NCBI GenBank assembly: GCA_964023205.1
Contig: OZ026844.1
Coordinates: 24,092,934 to 24,156,933 of the forward strand
Source of the DNA: Lutraria lutraria
Lineage: Eukaryota; Mollusca; Bivalvia; Venerida; Mactridae
Reading direction: 5' to 3'
Length of the DNA stretch: 64,000 bases
Numbering within the stretch: position 1 is the first letter of the stretch; every line of letters begins with the position of its first letter. The translations under genes were made by a program, and so were the position numbers. The notes beneath the pieces are model-generated. The model made no database searches, was not told the DNA's origin, and saw only the letters and a list, made by a program, of their open reading frames with translations. Shown here piece by piece: positions 1 to 12,075 of this stretch.

Positions 1-47
1 GTTTTTAAAATGTAATCAAATTAAGCATTTTTCTGCATGATTCCTAC

Positions 48-160
48 GACCGATTAAATATGTGCCTTAATCTAACCTCGACTGAGTATGTACAATAATC
101 TAACCTAGACCGATTATATACATTAAACTAACCTAAACCGAGTCTGTAACATATCGTTCT
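48..160. repeat. 28-bp tandem repeat, about 3.5 copies
   Basis: Diverged units carry TCTAACCT followed by GACCGA or GACTGAGT and a TATGTAC-like end; the spacing is about 28 bp. Confidence 0.6.
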
Positions 161-712
161 ATACATAGCGTGACGTCACTACGTTTGTCTAACCTCTATA
201 CAGAAAACTGATTACTATCTACATTTAGATAGTTATACATACGCTAAAAGTATAATTCCGCGGAAGGATTAAAAATGTCAAAACAACCATATCGGTTGTA
301 TGTTATTAACAAAATTTGTTTAGTTATGTAAAATGAATACGTAGTACCATTTATATTCTTATTCTTTCGTCAATAACACTAATTATTCAATGAAACACAA
401 TGTTGAAGTACGCTTGGCTCCAATGTGTACCATACGGTGACGTCACGCTATGTTATTGTTTATAATTTCCATTTTGTAAGTAGTTCCTGCAAATACCCGT
501 GCAAATACCCATAATGCCCCGAGCAGAATAACACAGGTCAGTGCATAGCGCTACCGTAGTGTACACATTGGTAACATATAGAATGGTATCGTATTTCCGG
601 GGGACTAGGGGGAGCTAGCCCCCCCAAAAAATTTGGACAATATAGTGCATCAAAAGGGAGGATTTTTTTCTTCCACCCCCCTGTGGGATGGTACAATATA
701 TATACTAATATA
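161..712. other. Unannotated stretch, CRE-like palindromes
   Basis: No gene is seen. GTGACGTCAC-type palindromes occur near 171 and 437, and a G-run/C-run inverted segment lies at about 600-627. ORFs here are short and lack protein-like composition. Confidence 0.4.
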
Positions 713-887
713 CAGTGCAACCTCTCCACAGCAACACCCTTTGGAAGTAGCAAAATTATGTTATTATTGAGAGGTTGTTGCTCTAGAGAGGTAAAATTAA
801 TACTTGAATATTGCAGTGGGGAAAATCATGCTGTTGTTGAAGGGATGTTGTTGCTCAAGAGATGACCGCTACGGAAAGGTTGCACTG
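713..887 (+). mobile_element. MITE family 1, copy A
   Basis: A 175-bp element flanked by TA on both sides, with terminal inverted repeats CAGTGCAACCTCTCC (left) and a diverged complement ending GGTTGCACTG (right). The interior has GTTGTTGCTC-type motifs shared with four other copies in the window. The TIR start and TA duplication fit Tc1/mariner or pogo/Tigger-type non-autonomous elements. No transposase is present. Confidence 0.82.
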
Positions 888-1266
888 TATATAAAAAGTC
901 AGTCTTAACACAGTATGAATGGCTGAAAAGTGTTTCATGTTTCTGTCTCAGTTTTTTTTCAGATGACATAAGACAATATTCAAATAACAAACTTAACATG
1001 ATAAATACGTCACGAAACCGAATCACCGAAATTGGACACGACAGCTGGTAAAGTATTGATGTTTTTTCTTGTATTTTAACGTACAATTTGTACACAAAAT
1101 TCATTTACACATCCTGAACAAAAATCATTGTTGAAAACATCCATAGAATTCAACAAAACAATGATAATCCATGTATTCAAACGCTTGTTGTTAAATTCAT
1201 CACGGCATTCACTTGACAAAAGACTACACTGAACTAAATTCATCACAATATCATAAAAAGTAGTTC
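888..1266. other. 3' flank of the GPCR gene
   Basis: AT-rich sequence directly downstream of the receptor stop, probably 3' UTR and flank. No AATAAA or ATTAAA was found on the minus strand in this interval, so the transcript end is not placed. Confidence 0.4.
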
Positions 1267-2008
1267 CTAAAAAGTAGTTCCCATACGTCCTGCGGTCATG
1301 TCCCGTCTAATCAATCTTCGATTTAACGTTTGTCTCTCTGGAATCACAAGAAAGTTACGATAGAGATTTTCGTGGTTTCTGTTGCTCTCCCTGGACTTGC
1401 AACAATTGCACAAAGAGCGAAAGGTTAAATACTTTCGGAACTTCCCACTGCTAACACTGTACAAAAGGAAATTCACCGCAAAATTGAAGTAATAAATTAT
1501 CTGAAAAACGTGCTGAGCATGGTATAAAATCAGGTCTCCTTTTTGAATTAGTTGATTGACTATGATATAAAATCGAATGCCATGGCTCGGAACGTTCGTC
1601 ACGAGCAGAACGACGGACACAAGTATAAATGTGCGGGTGATCTTTAACTGCGCCTTGGATAAAACATTAAGGTTTGTCATCTCTGGTTTCCTCTCCTGTG
1701 AACGATCTTTAAGATAACCATGCCTTAATTGAAATCGCTTCATTGATATTATAACAATTATGTTCAGAAGAAAAATGATGGCGAATGGAATGATAAAAGT
1801 CACGGCCGTGTCCGCGTATATGAATATGGAAATTATCTTGAGCATAAATGGCTTAAATTGCAGCGTGCAGTTATTGCCCATCTCTGCAGTGAAGAAAAGA
1901 TGAGAATATAACAGTAGGCCAAACATTGTCAGAATTCCTGTAGCTATTCGTGCACGTTTTTTGGTACACCACTCTGGTACGCGTAAGGAATGACACACGA
2001 CGATGTAC
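1267..2008 (-). CDS. Class A GPCR, exon 2 (TM3 end to C-terminus)
   Basis: Second and last exon of a rhodopsin-like receptor, read downward from 2008. The intron ends in a pyrimidine-rich acceptor TTTTCAG and the exon opens with G-TAC-ATC-GTC. The G completes the Arg codon left as AG by exon 1, giving D148-R149-Y150 followed by IVVCHSL. In the joined 395-residue protein this exon supplies ICL2, TM4 (about 170-188), ECL2 with C196 as disulfide partner of C124 and a sequon at N195, TM5 with P223 (about 207-236), a basic ICL3, TM6 with TNVP (P289) in place of the usual CWxP, and TM7 with N328-F-L-L-Y332 in place of NPxxY. C349, C351 and C352 after TM7 are candidate palmitoylation sites. The stop is TAG at 1269-1267. 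Peptide-type receptors of lophotrochozoans often show such a TM7; the ligand cannot be named. No poly(A) signal was found close downstream. Confidence 0.93.
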
Positions 2009-2073
2009 CTGAAAACAGACAAAAACAAACAAATGAGTAATCCTAATATTGTTTAATTGACAAATGTCTACAT

Positions 2074-2209
2074 GTTAACGGTCACCTCCGAATAAGGACC
2101 AACCGCTGTTTTCTTAAACAAAGTACGTCATTGATTATTTAAAACAAACTGACCTCAGAAAAAGGGCCACATAACAATAAAGGATGGCTTTTGTTTACAG
2201 GTTTGATTG
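2074..2209 (-). mobile_element. MITE family 2, degraded copy
   Basis: It has GTCACCTCCGAATAAGG at the left and AACAATAAAGGATGGC then TTTACAGGTTTGAT at the right, matching the TIR-like ends and AATAAAGGCC motifs of the copies at 47730 and 48302. It lies 65 bp inside the intron from the exon 2 acceptor. The ends are diverged. Confidence 0.55.
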
Positions 2210-2345
2210 CACTAAGAGGATTTAGATATGCCTCCAAAAACCGTCCTAAAATAATGTATTGGTACCTGAATAAGATGAAAAAAGGAGTAAAAAATGGGTC
2301 TTCGAATAAAGCAAATTAGAAACAAACGAACTGGAAAACGGATTA

Positions 2346-2523
2346 CAGTCAAACCTTCCTAATCCGAAATCCCCTCTAAAACGAAGGGTCACTTGGTCCC
2401 CAATTTTTATCGTGTATCTAATGCTTAAAAAACTTCATCATCTGCAACCTTTCTGATCCGACAACCTCTTAAAACCGAACCTTTTTGTCAGTCCGAAAAG
2501 TTCTGATTAGTAAGTTTCTAGTG
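2346..2523. mobile_element. MITE family 3, copy A (pogo/Tigger-like ends)
   Basis: A 178-bp element between TA dinucleotides. The left end CAGTCAAACCTTCCTAATCC and the complemented right end CACTAGAAACTTACTAATC form imperfect terminal inverted repeats. A second copy lies at 50288-50443. It is non-autonomous and has no coding sequence. Confidence 0.7.
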
Positions 2524-3350
2524 TATAAGGAGTTCCAATAAACCAAACCACTCATACATGTGTTACATACGTTCTACATAGCGATATATAGCCGTCAAAG
2601 TGTTAGTTTATGGCTTCTATGTATGCATACAAGTAACTCTATAGTACATGTCAACACAAAGCAAAACATGAGCATGTTTCAAAAGCGGCATGAAGTATTA
2701 GGTGATACATGTTTTTGTTTTTAGTATTATATTTTACGTTGGCTTCAAATTATTCAGGTCACAAGCAAAATGATAAAAATAAAGAGAACTACAATGACCC
2801 GATATGGCCAATCGCACATTTGAAACATGTTGTACTTCTGTTTGAAAAAACAACAACAGTATTTTGAAAGCTTTCAACATGTAGTTACAAAGGCGTTCGA
2901 CTGATATTAAATTACGACATGTATCAATGGTGCACTATACGACCACCTTCGTGATAAATCACTTTGTAACATTGATAACTATTGTAGCGCAAATCAAGCA
3001 TATGTGTTACACAGTTTACGATGAATGTGATCGATGCAGACTTTTTATGCGACATGTATTAACATCTGTCACACACAAAGAACACAAAAATGCATGTTTG
3101 CACCTGAAACACATTTCTGTCCGTTTTTTATTAAGTGTAATTACAAGTCGGAGACATTATCTTTGTACTGATTGGTTGAATGGTAATAAAACATGGCAAT
3201 ACTATCTTCATTTCAATCAATGAGTGTTTGTCGGTTTGTCTGCAATTTCTTTACTAAATTATTTGTATCAATGTCATCATCATCATTATATTGTGTAAAT
3301 GTTGCTGCTTAATTATAATTGTGAATGCATGGAGTAATTTGTTTCTTTTG

Positions 3351-3480
3351 TTCGTTTATTCATTCATTCACACATTACTGGTTATTAATTTCATAAACTC
3401 ATCCATTCATATATTTATGTATTTATTCTTATTCATTCTATCATTCATTTATTGATTCAATTTTTATTGATGTATTTTTG
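3351..3480. repeat. Degenerate ATTC/ATTT microsatellite
   Basis: Irregular repetition of CATTCATT, TTTATT and related tetramers over about 130 bp. Confidence 0.6.
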
Positions 3481-3869
3481 CATGTTTCCATAAGGCCACA
3501 TTGAAAATACATGTAAGTTAAATGTTTTGTCTATTTCACTGATTGTGTACTTCTTCTATAAATGAAGATATTATTATTATTATCTATTTATGATAGTGTA
3601 GTGGTCATACGTCACCTATAAATGCCCTTTTTACATTCAAAGCCATATTGGTTGTGGTTAGTAAGATTTCCTGGTACCTTGCTGTTATGTATATCTATGA
3701 TCAGTATGATTAGCCCAGTCTTATCTTCAATTGTCAAATTGTTCTGCTTTAAAACAAATACATTTATTTACTAACTATGGCTATTTCAGATAAAACTCTG
3801 ACGTGAATTTGATTAATTTGATATGGTCATTGTACATTAAATTCTTGTCTTAAAGTGGATTTTTTAATG

Positions 3870-3990
3870 CCAAGTAATGCCGGTAATCTAAAAACGTTTT
3901 CGGATTACCCCGGGACGTTTTGAAAACGTTTTCAGATTATCCCTGAGGACGCATTGAAAACCTTTTCAGATACCCCCGGGTAATAATTTG
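3870..3990. repeat. AAAACGTTTT-bearing short tandem repeat, block 1
   Basis: Three diverged units, each with a self-complementary AAAACGTTTT-like core next to TCAGATTACCCCGGG-like sequence, about 40 bp apart. The same core returns at 4490-4670. Confidence 0.6.
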
Positions 3991-4489
3991 AAAATTCGTA
4001 ATAAGAGAGAGCTTGTGCACGAACAAGAAGATAACAAACACATTTATGCATGTACTACAGTTATTTAGCTACCACAAAATGAGTTCAATCCCCATCACAG
4101 ACGGATTGGATTTTGCATTTGCAAATTAAAGGGATTTTCAGGATTATTTAGGAGTGTAGTGACAAGTCAGGGTTTGAAATTGTTTGTGTATTAAAGCGAG
4201 TTTAATCCCTTCATATCAGTTAAGAAAACAATCATTGCACTATGTTATCTAACGTCATCACCTGTATACCGCAGTAGTAAACAATTGACGAAATCAGATG
4301 ACGAAATCAAATGACGTCATAATATGCATGACGTCGACTGTGAAAATCCGGACTGTTGATTATACTGACAAGTTCATTCCTTAATAACTTTGCAAAGAAA
4401 GATAACGATGTTGACTGTAAATCATTTAGTATGAAGTAATTATAACATAAAATATAAATGTTTTTGCCACGAAGAATCAACATAGGGGA

Positions 4490-4670
4490 GGGGGTGTTTG
4501 AAAACGTTTTCAAGTTTCCGGGGAGGGTTTATTAAAACGGATGAGGGAGTTTGAAAACGTTTTAATGTTACCGGGGCCGGTACTTTGAAAACGTTTTTAA
4601 GTTACCGGGTGGGGGGGGGGGGGGGGGTAAGCTGAAAAGGGAGGAGCTTGAAAACGTTACACCGGTCGGA
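4490..4670. repeat. AAAACGTTTT-bearing short tandem repeat, block 2
   Basis: Four units of GAAAACGTTTT followed by AAGTTACCGGG-like sequence, interrupted by a run of about 19 G at 4609-4627. Related to 3870-3990 with the flank read in the opposite sense. Confidence 0.6.
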
Positions 4671-6195
4671 AACCGTGGGTATTTAGGTGACGTGTTTGGA
4701 CGGACATCCTAAGAATGGTTTTAATTATTGCGTCCCAGTGTATGTCCAAACTTTTTGAAATTTGATATTGACATTATACACACATAGTAGTTAATTTTGA
4801 GAAAATTTCAGCTGTTGCCCTGCTTTGGTTTTTATTTAATGATATTTATCAATTTGTTACTTTTTGGTAAAAGGTTAAAATCTTGACTAAATCTTAAAGG
4901 GGCTGGGTTACATTTTTCACTTTTTCTGCAACAAAGTAATTCCAAGCATCGTATAAACAATTTGAATTGACTAAACATTGGTTACCCTTAGACTTATACA
5001 TATTCTTGCATTTATTGTATCATCTGTTAGAGAGATCGGCCAATTTTCATAAAGGTGACTTCATTTGATTTTGAGGTACTATTTTACGTTTGGGGTAGAG
5101 GAACAAAAATGGTTGTAACTCTTAACTGACGGTAAAAGTTGTTTTTTTAAATTTCACCTGTAAATGTCTTAATGGATATACAAAAGAATGACAATATTTA
5201 AAATACGATCCATAACATTTGGTATTAGACTTCGAAAACCTTAACCTATCACCGATATATGATGTTTTAATCGTATATGATCGGTGCGTGGTATATACAT
5301 TTTAACAAAGACTTATACTTAATAATATAATCTGAAAAACTTATCTACGAGTCAAATGGTGTGTTTGCACGAGAAAACCGATTTGCGAAAATTTAAATTG
5401 TGTAGTACTAGTACCAACCATTAAGGTTATGTCAATTGAATGGTAATTATTACGTTTCATAAGCATTAAAGTGAACGAAATAACAGTGTTTCTAATGCAC
5501 ATTTTACCAACAGTAACTATAATATATATACATGTATATGAATAAGAATTGCATCATTATAGCAATTGTATTGCGTAATCCGTTTTTTTATGAGAGAGAT
5601 ATTGAGCAATAACAAAGTATTACTTCAAAGAAAATACATTTTCTGACATGGGACTGTTTCACGTTCATTTTATGTTAATTTGCATAGTTGGATCGGTAAG
5701 CGAATTATTGTTAAGATTATTCATATCTTTGAAAATTGTATCATTATGCATTCACATATTTTTGCAGCATTGAAATCGTTGTGTGCTTGCCAGCAGGGTG
5801 CGCGGCGTAATTTCCCGGAATTCAGGTTTCCATAAATATGATGGGCAATGCAAAACACAATGTTATTTTGAAAGAACGAACCTTATTAATTCCAGAAAGA
5901 CATAAAAAACAAAGCTAATTGATATAATGGTATCATTTGAGAATTTGAGACGCAGCAAATTTTGAATCAATGGTTATAATGCGCCATGGTTATGGACGTC
6001 AAAAAATTGTACAGTGCGATAACAATGTAATCAGTTCGGATAAACTGATCAATCAAATGAATATTTGGAACCAAACAGAATAATTTTGAAGTATCGAAGT
6101 ACAATAAACCCCATGAAGACCGGACCTCTTCTGGACTAGGCCAAATTTCCGGTTTCCAGAGAATTCCAGTTTTCTAATAACTTTTGGAAAAAAAA

Positions 6196-8692
6196 TGCTG
6201 ACGAAATTTATGTACAGGTAGAAAATTGTTCATAAAGTTGGGATACAGGAAGAAAGTTGCTGATGTAATTGATTGACAAAAAGAAAGATGCTGATGACAT
6301 TGATGTACAGACTGAAAGTTGCCAATGAAATTGATGTACAGACAAAAGGTTGCTGATGAAATTGATGTACAGACTGAAAGTTGCTGATGAAATTAATGTA
6401 CAGACAAAAGGTTGTTGATGAAATTGATGTACAGACAAAAGGTTGTTGATGAAATTAATGTACAGACAAAAGGTTGCTGATGAAATTAATGTACAGACAA
6501 AAGGTTGTTGATGAAATTAATGTACAGACAAAAGGTTGTTGATGAAATTAATGTACAGACAAAAGGTTGCTGATGTAAATTGATGTACAGACAAAAGGTT
6601 GTTGATGAAATTAATGTACATACAAAAGGTTGCTGATGAAACTGATGTACAGACAAAAGGTTGTTGATGAAATTAATGTACAGACAAAAGGTTGTTGATG
6701 AAATTGATGTACAGACAAAAGGTTGTTGATGAAATTAATGTACAGACAAAAGGTTGTTGATGAAATTAATGTACAGACAAAAGGTTGTTGATGAAATTAA
6801 TGTACAGACAAAAGGTTGTTGATGAAATTGATGTACAGACAAAAGGTTGCTGATGAAATTAATGTACAGACAAAAGGTTGTTGATGAAATTAATGTACAG
6901 ACAAAAGGTTGTTGATAAAATTAATGTACAGACAAAAGGTTGCTGATGTAAATTGATGTACAGACAAAAGGTTGTTGATGAAATTAATGTACATACAAAA
7001 GGTTGCTGATGAAACTGATGTACAGACAAAAGGTTGTTGATGAAATTAATGTACAGACAAAAGGTTGTTGATGAAATTGATGTACAGACAAAAGGTTGTT
7101 GATGAAATTAATGTACAGACAAAAGGTTGTTGATGAAATTGATGTACAGACTGAAAGTTGCTGATGAAATTAATGTACAGACAAAAGGTTGTTGATGAAA
7201 TTGATGTACAGACAAAAGGTTGTTGATGAAATTAATGTACAGACAAAAGGTTGCTGATGAAATTAATGTACAGACAAAAGGTTGTTGATGAAATTAATGT
7301 ACAGACAAAAGGTTGTTGATGAAATTAATGTACAGACAAAAGGTTGCTGATGTAATTGATGTACAGACAAAAGGTTGTTGATGAAATTAATGTACAGACA
7401 AAAGGTTGTTGATGAAATTAATGTACAGACAAAAAGTTGCTGATGAAATTAATGTACAGACAAAAGGTTGTTGATGAAATTAATGTACAGACAAAAGGTT
7501 GCTGATGAAATTAATGTACAGACAAAAAGTTGTTGATGAAATTAATGTACAGACAAAAGGTTGTTGATGAAATTAATGTACAGACAAAAGGTTGTTGATG
7601 AAATTAATGTACAGACAAAAGGTTGTTGATGAAATTGATGTACAGACAAAAGGTTGTTGATGAAATTAATGTACAGACAAAAGGTTGTTGATGAAATTGA
7701 TGTACAGACAAAAGGTTGTTGATGAAATTAATGTACAGACAAAATGTTGTTGATGAAATTAATGTACAGACAAAAGGTTGTTGATGAAATTAATGTACAG
7801 ACAAAAGGTTGCCAATGAAATTGATGTACAGACAAAAGGTTGTTGATGAAATTAATGTACAGACAAAAGGTTGTTGATGAAATTAATGTACAGACAAAAG
7901 GTTGCTGATGTAAATTGATGTACAGACAAAAGGTTGTTGATGAAATTAATGTACAGACAAAAGGTTGCTGATGAAACTGATGTACAGACAAAAGGTTGTT
8001 GATGAAATTAATGTACAGACAAAAGGTTGTTGATGTAATTGATGTACAGACAAAAGTTTGCTGATGAAATTAATGTACAAACAAAAGGTTGTTGATGAAA
8101 TTAATGTACAGACAAAAGGTTGTTGATGAAATTGATGTACAGACAAAAGGTTGTTGATGAAATTGATGTACAGACAAAAGGTTTCTGATGTAAATTGATG
8201 TACAGACAAAAGGTTGCTGATGTAAATTGATGTACAAACAAAAGGTTGTTGATGAAATTAATGTACAGACAAAAGGTTGTTGATGAAATTAATGTACAGA
8301 CAAAAGGTTGTTGATGAAATTGATGTACAGACAAAAGGTTGTTGATGAAATTGATGTACAGACAAAAGGTTGTTGATGTAATTGATGTACAGACAAAAGG
8401 TTGTTGATGAAATTAATGTACAGACAAAAGGTTGTTGATGAAATTAATGTACAGACAAAAGGTTGCTGATGAAATTAATGTACAGACAAAAGGTTGTTGA
8501 TGAAATTAATGTACAGACAAAAAGTTGTTGATGAAATTAATGTACAGACAAAAGGTTGTTGATGAAATTAATGTACAGACAAAAGGTTGTTGATGAAATT
8601 AATGTACAGACAAAAGGTTGCTGATGAAATTAATGTACAGACAAAAGGTTGTTGATGAAATTAATGTACAGACAAAAAGTTGATGATGAAAT
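6196..8692. repeat. 31-bp minisatellite, about 80 copies
   Basis: Units read GTTGTTGATGAAATTAATG then TACAGACAAAAG; identical motifs recur every 31 bp (e.g. 6401 and 6432). Variants swap TTG/CTG, AATTAATG/AATTGATG, or carry one extra base in GATGTAAATTG. The left 200 bp are diverged and the right core is homogeneous. A larger-scale duplication of about 373 bp (12 units) is visible between about 6568 and 6941. Because 31 is not a multiple of three, the minus-strand ORFs over it (HQQPFVCT-like) cycle through frames and are artefacts. Confidence 0.96.
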
Positions 8693-8999
8693 GGAAGAAC
8701 AGTTGCTGAAAATCGATGGTTGTAGTATTTTTTGCTTACATGGGTAGTACATTCAGTGACTTTATTCCACTCTCACACTTAAAACAACAACAAAACAAGT
8801 AAAATGATATTCTAAAGAATGAATCGAAAATCAAGAATCCAGTCATAGTGATATTTTTTAAGAATGTTTAGCTGTACGGCTTGACAACGGTTCATATTAT
8901 TTCTGTACGTATTAGATAGCCAAACGATGTCTCGGGTTATTACATATATCTTATATTTCTGATTCATTTTGTTTCACATGTCTAGCTTTATTACTAATC

Positions 9000-9498
9000 T
9001 TTTTCTAGACGAATTATACTTATGAGTATTAGTTTATTATAGCTGTTTGTGAGTACATAGTGTAGTGTCTATTACTAGTTTGACTAATCCTGGCCATTGA
9101 TTGGCTAATGGTAATGACTGAATCTATTAATAGTTGACAGGTAAGTATATAATGAAGGCATTGTCTTGATAACTTGTTGTGTGCCTATTTGAAGTTCAAT
9201 GTGGTTGTATGATAGTGCTCAGATTTATGGTGAATTCGTTAACATTTAGGGTTGATGATTGATGTAGGGTATGATATTACCATGTGCATGTGAACTACAT
9301 GCATGAATTTATTCATTTGTCAAATACTCATGATTGTCTTTATAATGTGTATTACTCATATCATATGAATATTGCATACTCTAAAATATACAGTCAATAT
9401 CTTTTCTGAAAAAAGTAACTTCATACAAAAAACATAAACCAGTATGCTTCTTGTAATTCGTCTACCTATAACGTTTTGTTATAATTGTTCTTGTTACA
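9000..9498 (+). repeat. Long inverted repeat, left arm
   Basis: About 500 bp, from TTTCTAGACGAATTATAC to about GTTATAATTGTTCTTG. It matches, in reverse complement, 15800-16327 along its whole length, e.g. TTGACAGGTAAGTA and ATGAAGGCATTG. It may be a TIR of a larger degenerate element or simply one of two oppositely inserted repeat copies. Confidence 0.85.
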
Positions 9499-9628
9499 AG
9501 AAAATACAAAAAAATCAATTGTTCCTTTTTGTTACACTCAGACGCCGCAACCACACGATACGATACCGAACATAGAAACCAATACATAACGTTTTTACTA
9601 TCCGCCTACATTTTACCACCAGACTCAC

Positions 9629-9703
9629 CATAAGTCTCTTTGTACCACATGACGTACAGCACATTTGTTATGATTACAATCAACACCAGACCTAGGATTT
9701 TCT
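9629..9703 (-). CDS. Candidate transmembrane-encoding exon (unproven)
   Basis: Read on the minus strand, a pyrimidine-rich acceptor TTACCCTTTCCCCAG precedes a 75-nt open segment that ends at a consensus donor ATG|GTGAGT. The open frame encodes KILGLVLIVIITNVLYVMW followed by YKETY, which looks like one hydrophobic transmembrane helix and a charged juxtamembrane stretch. A second consensus donor (GGGCAG|GTAAGA) lies about 50 bp upstream on the same strand, but the segment before it has an in-frame stop about 40 nt further on. No partner exon could be identified. It may be a relic exon of a receptor-like gene, a nested gene, or chance. Confidence 0.25.
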
Positions 9704-10684
9704 CTGGGGAAAGGGTAATTATATATCATTATTTTTCCTGGTTATCTTACCTGCCCTAAATGTTCCCCTCATCCTAAACTTTTTATATCAGGACTGTTAG
9801 GAATGGTACGTCCACTTTCTCACTGTATTGAACTTTCAGCATGCGTTAAAGAACCAAAACAAATCCACAACCGACCTTTTCTACTTCTAATGAAAATGTA
9901 ACCCCAAACAAACAATGTTTTTAGACCTAACGTAATTTACCCTAAAATAGTATCCACTATCATTGGCAGGCGATTTATTGCATCTGTCTGTATGGGCAAG
10001 ACCAACAAATGCATACAGATAATAATATAGGCTGATGTGGCTAGAGAGCTTAATGCGGCGGTCACATTTACGGTCACGCACGTAGTTGACCGTAGTTCAT
10101 TCTGTACGTAGTTAAGCGTAGTGTCATTACGGTTAACTTGGATGTAGTAGGTTCGAAGTAGGGTAAAAACTCACAAAAAGGAAAATTTGTAGAAGACTAA
10201 GTACGGTGAGCATTGTTCGAAATTGCTTTGGTACTAGTCTTCCGAAAGAAGTTTTATTCTGTTCAATTCTCATGCGTTATGTATGAGCTAAGAGATCATG
10301 TAACCTGTTGATACAATCAATTGACAATGTGCATTTTATTATAGAATGGAATAAGAATAAAAGCCTTTATCACAATGTTCGTGGACAATCATCAGTGAGA
10401 TCTAATCACACCACGTGCACAAATTGTGCATTATCTAATATCTGCTTTTCCATGTTACTATTTAAGATCATGCAGTCCTTCCATTAAATGATGAGATAGT
10501 GTAATCAATGAGAAAAGTAAAACCTTCAATCAGAAATTCGAACTAATTGATCTTTAACGGAGCACTTGTCTGCTGATCTTTTTTACATTTCTTAATTTAA
10601 AAAAGGTTTTGAAGATTATCCCGAATCTCATTTTTAGTCAAAGTTACAAAACAATACGAAATAAACGTGACAATACCAGTCACC
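9704..10684. other. Intronic sequence, nothing recognised
   Basis: No repeat unit, TIR pair or recognisable protein motif was seen apart from the donor-like GTAAGA noted beside the candidate exon at 9629-9703. Confidence 0.35.
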
Positions 10685-12075
10685 CAGATATGTAATTCAG
10701 AGACATTTTTATGAGAGGCGCTTTTGATGATAGGTACTTTTGATGAGAGGGACTTTAATAAGAGACACTTTTTGTGAGAGGTGCTTTGGGGGACTTTAGT
10801 AAAAGATACTTTTGATGGGAGGGGCTTTAGTAAGAGATACTTTTGACGGGAGGGGCTTTAGTTAGAGACACTTTTGGTGAGGGTGGCTTTAGTAAGAGAC
10901 ACTTTTGGTGAGGGGGGCTTTAGTAAGAGACACTTTTGGTGAGGGGGCTTTGGTAAGAGACCCTTTTGGTGGGAGGGGCTTTAGTAATTGACACCTTTTG
11001 TGAGGGGGGCTTTGGTAAGAGACACTTTTGGTGAGAGGTGCTTTAGTAAGTGACACTTTTGATGGGAGGGGCTTTAGTAAGAGATACTTTTGATGGGAGG
11101 GGCTTTAGTAAGAGACACTTTTGGTGAATGGGGCTTTAGTAAGAGAAACTTTTGGTGAGGGGGCTTTGGTAAGAGACACTTTTGATGGGAGGGGCTTTAG
11201 TAAGAGACACTTTTGATGGGAGGGGCTTTAGTAAGAGATACTTTTGGTGAGGGGGGTTTTAGTAAGTGAATCATTTGGTGAGGGGGGCTTTAATAAGAGA
11301 TACTTTTGGTGAGGGGGGCTTTAGTAAGAGATACTTTTGGTGAGGGGGCTTTAGTAAGTGACACATTTGGTGAGGGGGCTTTAGTAAGAGATACTTTTGG
11401 TGAGGGGGGCTTTAGTAAGAGACACTTTTGGCGAGGGGGGCTTTAGTAAGAGACACTTTTGATGGGAGGGGCTTTAGTAAGAGACACTTTTGGTGAGGTG
11501 GGGTTTAGTAAGTGACTCATTTGGTGAGGGTGGCTTTAATAAGAGATACTTTTGGTGAGGGGGGCTTTAGTAAGAGATACTTTTGGTGAGGTGGGCTTTA
11601 GTAAGTGACACATTTGCTGAGGGGGCTTTAGTAAGAGATACTTTTGGTGAGGGGGGGCTTTAGTAAGAGACACTTTTGGTGAGGGGGGCTTTAGTAAGAG
11701 ATACTTTTGGTGAGGGGGGCTTTAGTAAGAGATATTTTTGGTGAGGGGGGCTTTAGTAAGAGATACTTTTGTTGAGGGGGGCCTTAATAAGAGACACCTT
11801 TGGTGAGGGGGGCTTTAGTAAGAGATACTTTGGGTGAGGGGGGATTTGGTAAGAGACACTTTTGATGGGAGGGGCTTTAGTAAGAGATACTTTTGATGGG
11901 AGGGGCTTTAGTGAGAGATACTTTGGTGGGAGGGGCTTTAGTAAGACATACTTTTTTAGTGAGGGGGGGGGTAGTAAGAGACATTTTTGGTGAGTGGGGC
12001 TTTAGTAAGTGACACTTTTGGTGAGAGGTGCTTTGAGTGGGGGTTGATGAGGGGGACTTTAGTAAGAGATAATTT
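10685..12075. repeat. G-rich 31-bp minisatellite, about 44 copies
   Basis: Units of GGGGGGCTTTAGTAAGAGA then TACTTTTGGTGA repeat with 30-32 bp spacing (e.g. 11287 and 11318). Each unit has a run of 4-8 G. Units are diverged at both edges, where GGGG is replaced by other purine-rich sequence. The minus-strand ORF at its right end (KAPPTKVSLT-like) is a by-product. Confidence 0.95.

Larger units (their letters stand above)
2524..6195. other. Intronic sequence, no gene recognised
   Basis: AT-rich sequence. It holds an ATTC-rich simple repeat (about 3351-3480), clusters of AAAACGTTTT palindromes (listed separately) and a G-run at about 4609-4627. ORFs are short and show no family motif. Confidence 0.4.

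Noticed and set aside
171..446. CRE-type promoter (two GTGACGTCAC palindromes)
   Set aside because: The motifs are real but no gene start lies nearby, and similar TGACGTCA motifs occur near 4313 and 26408 without genes.
6196..8692. CRISPR-like array of regular repeats
   Set aside because: Units are directly abutting with no unique spacers, and the sequence is animal nuclear DNA; it is a minisatellite.
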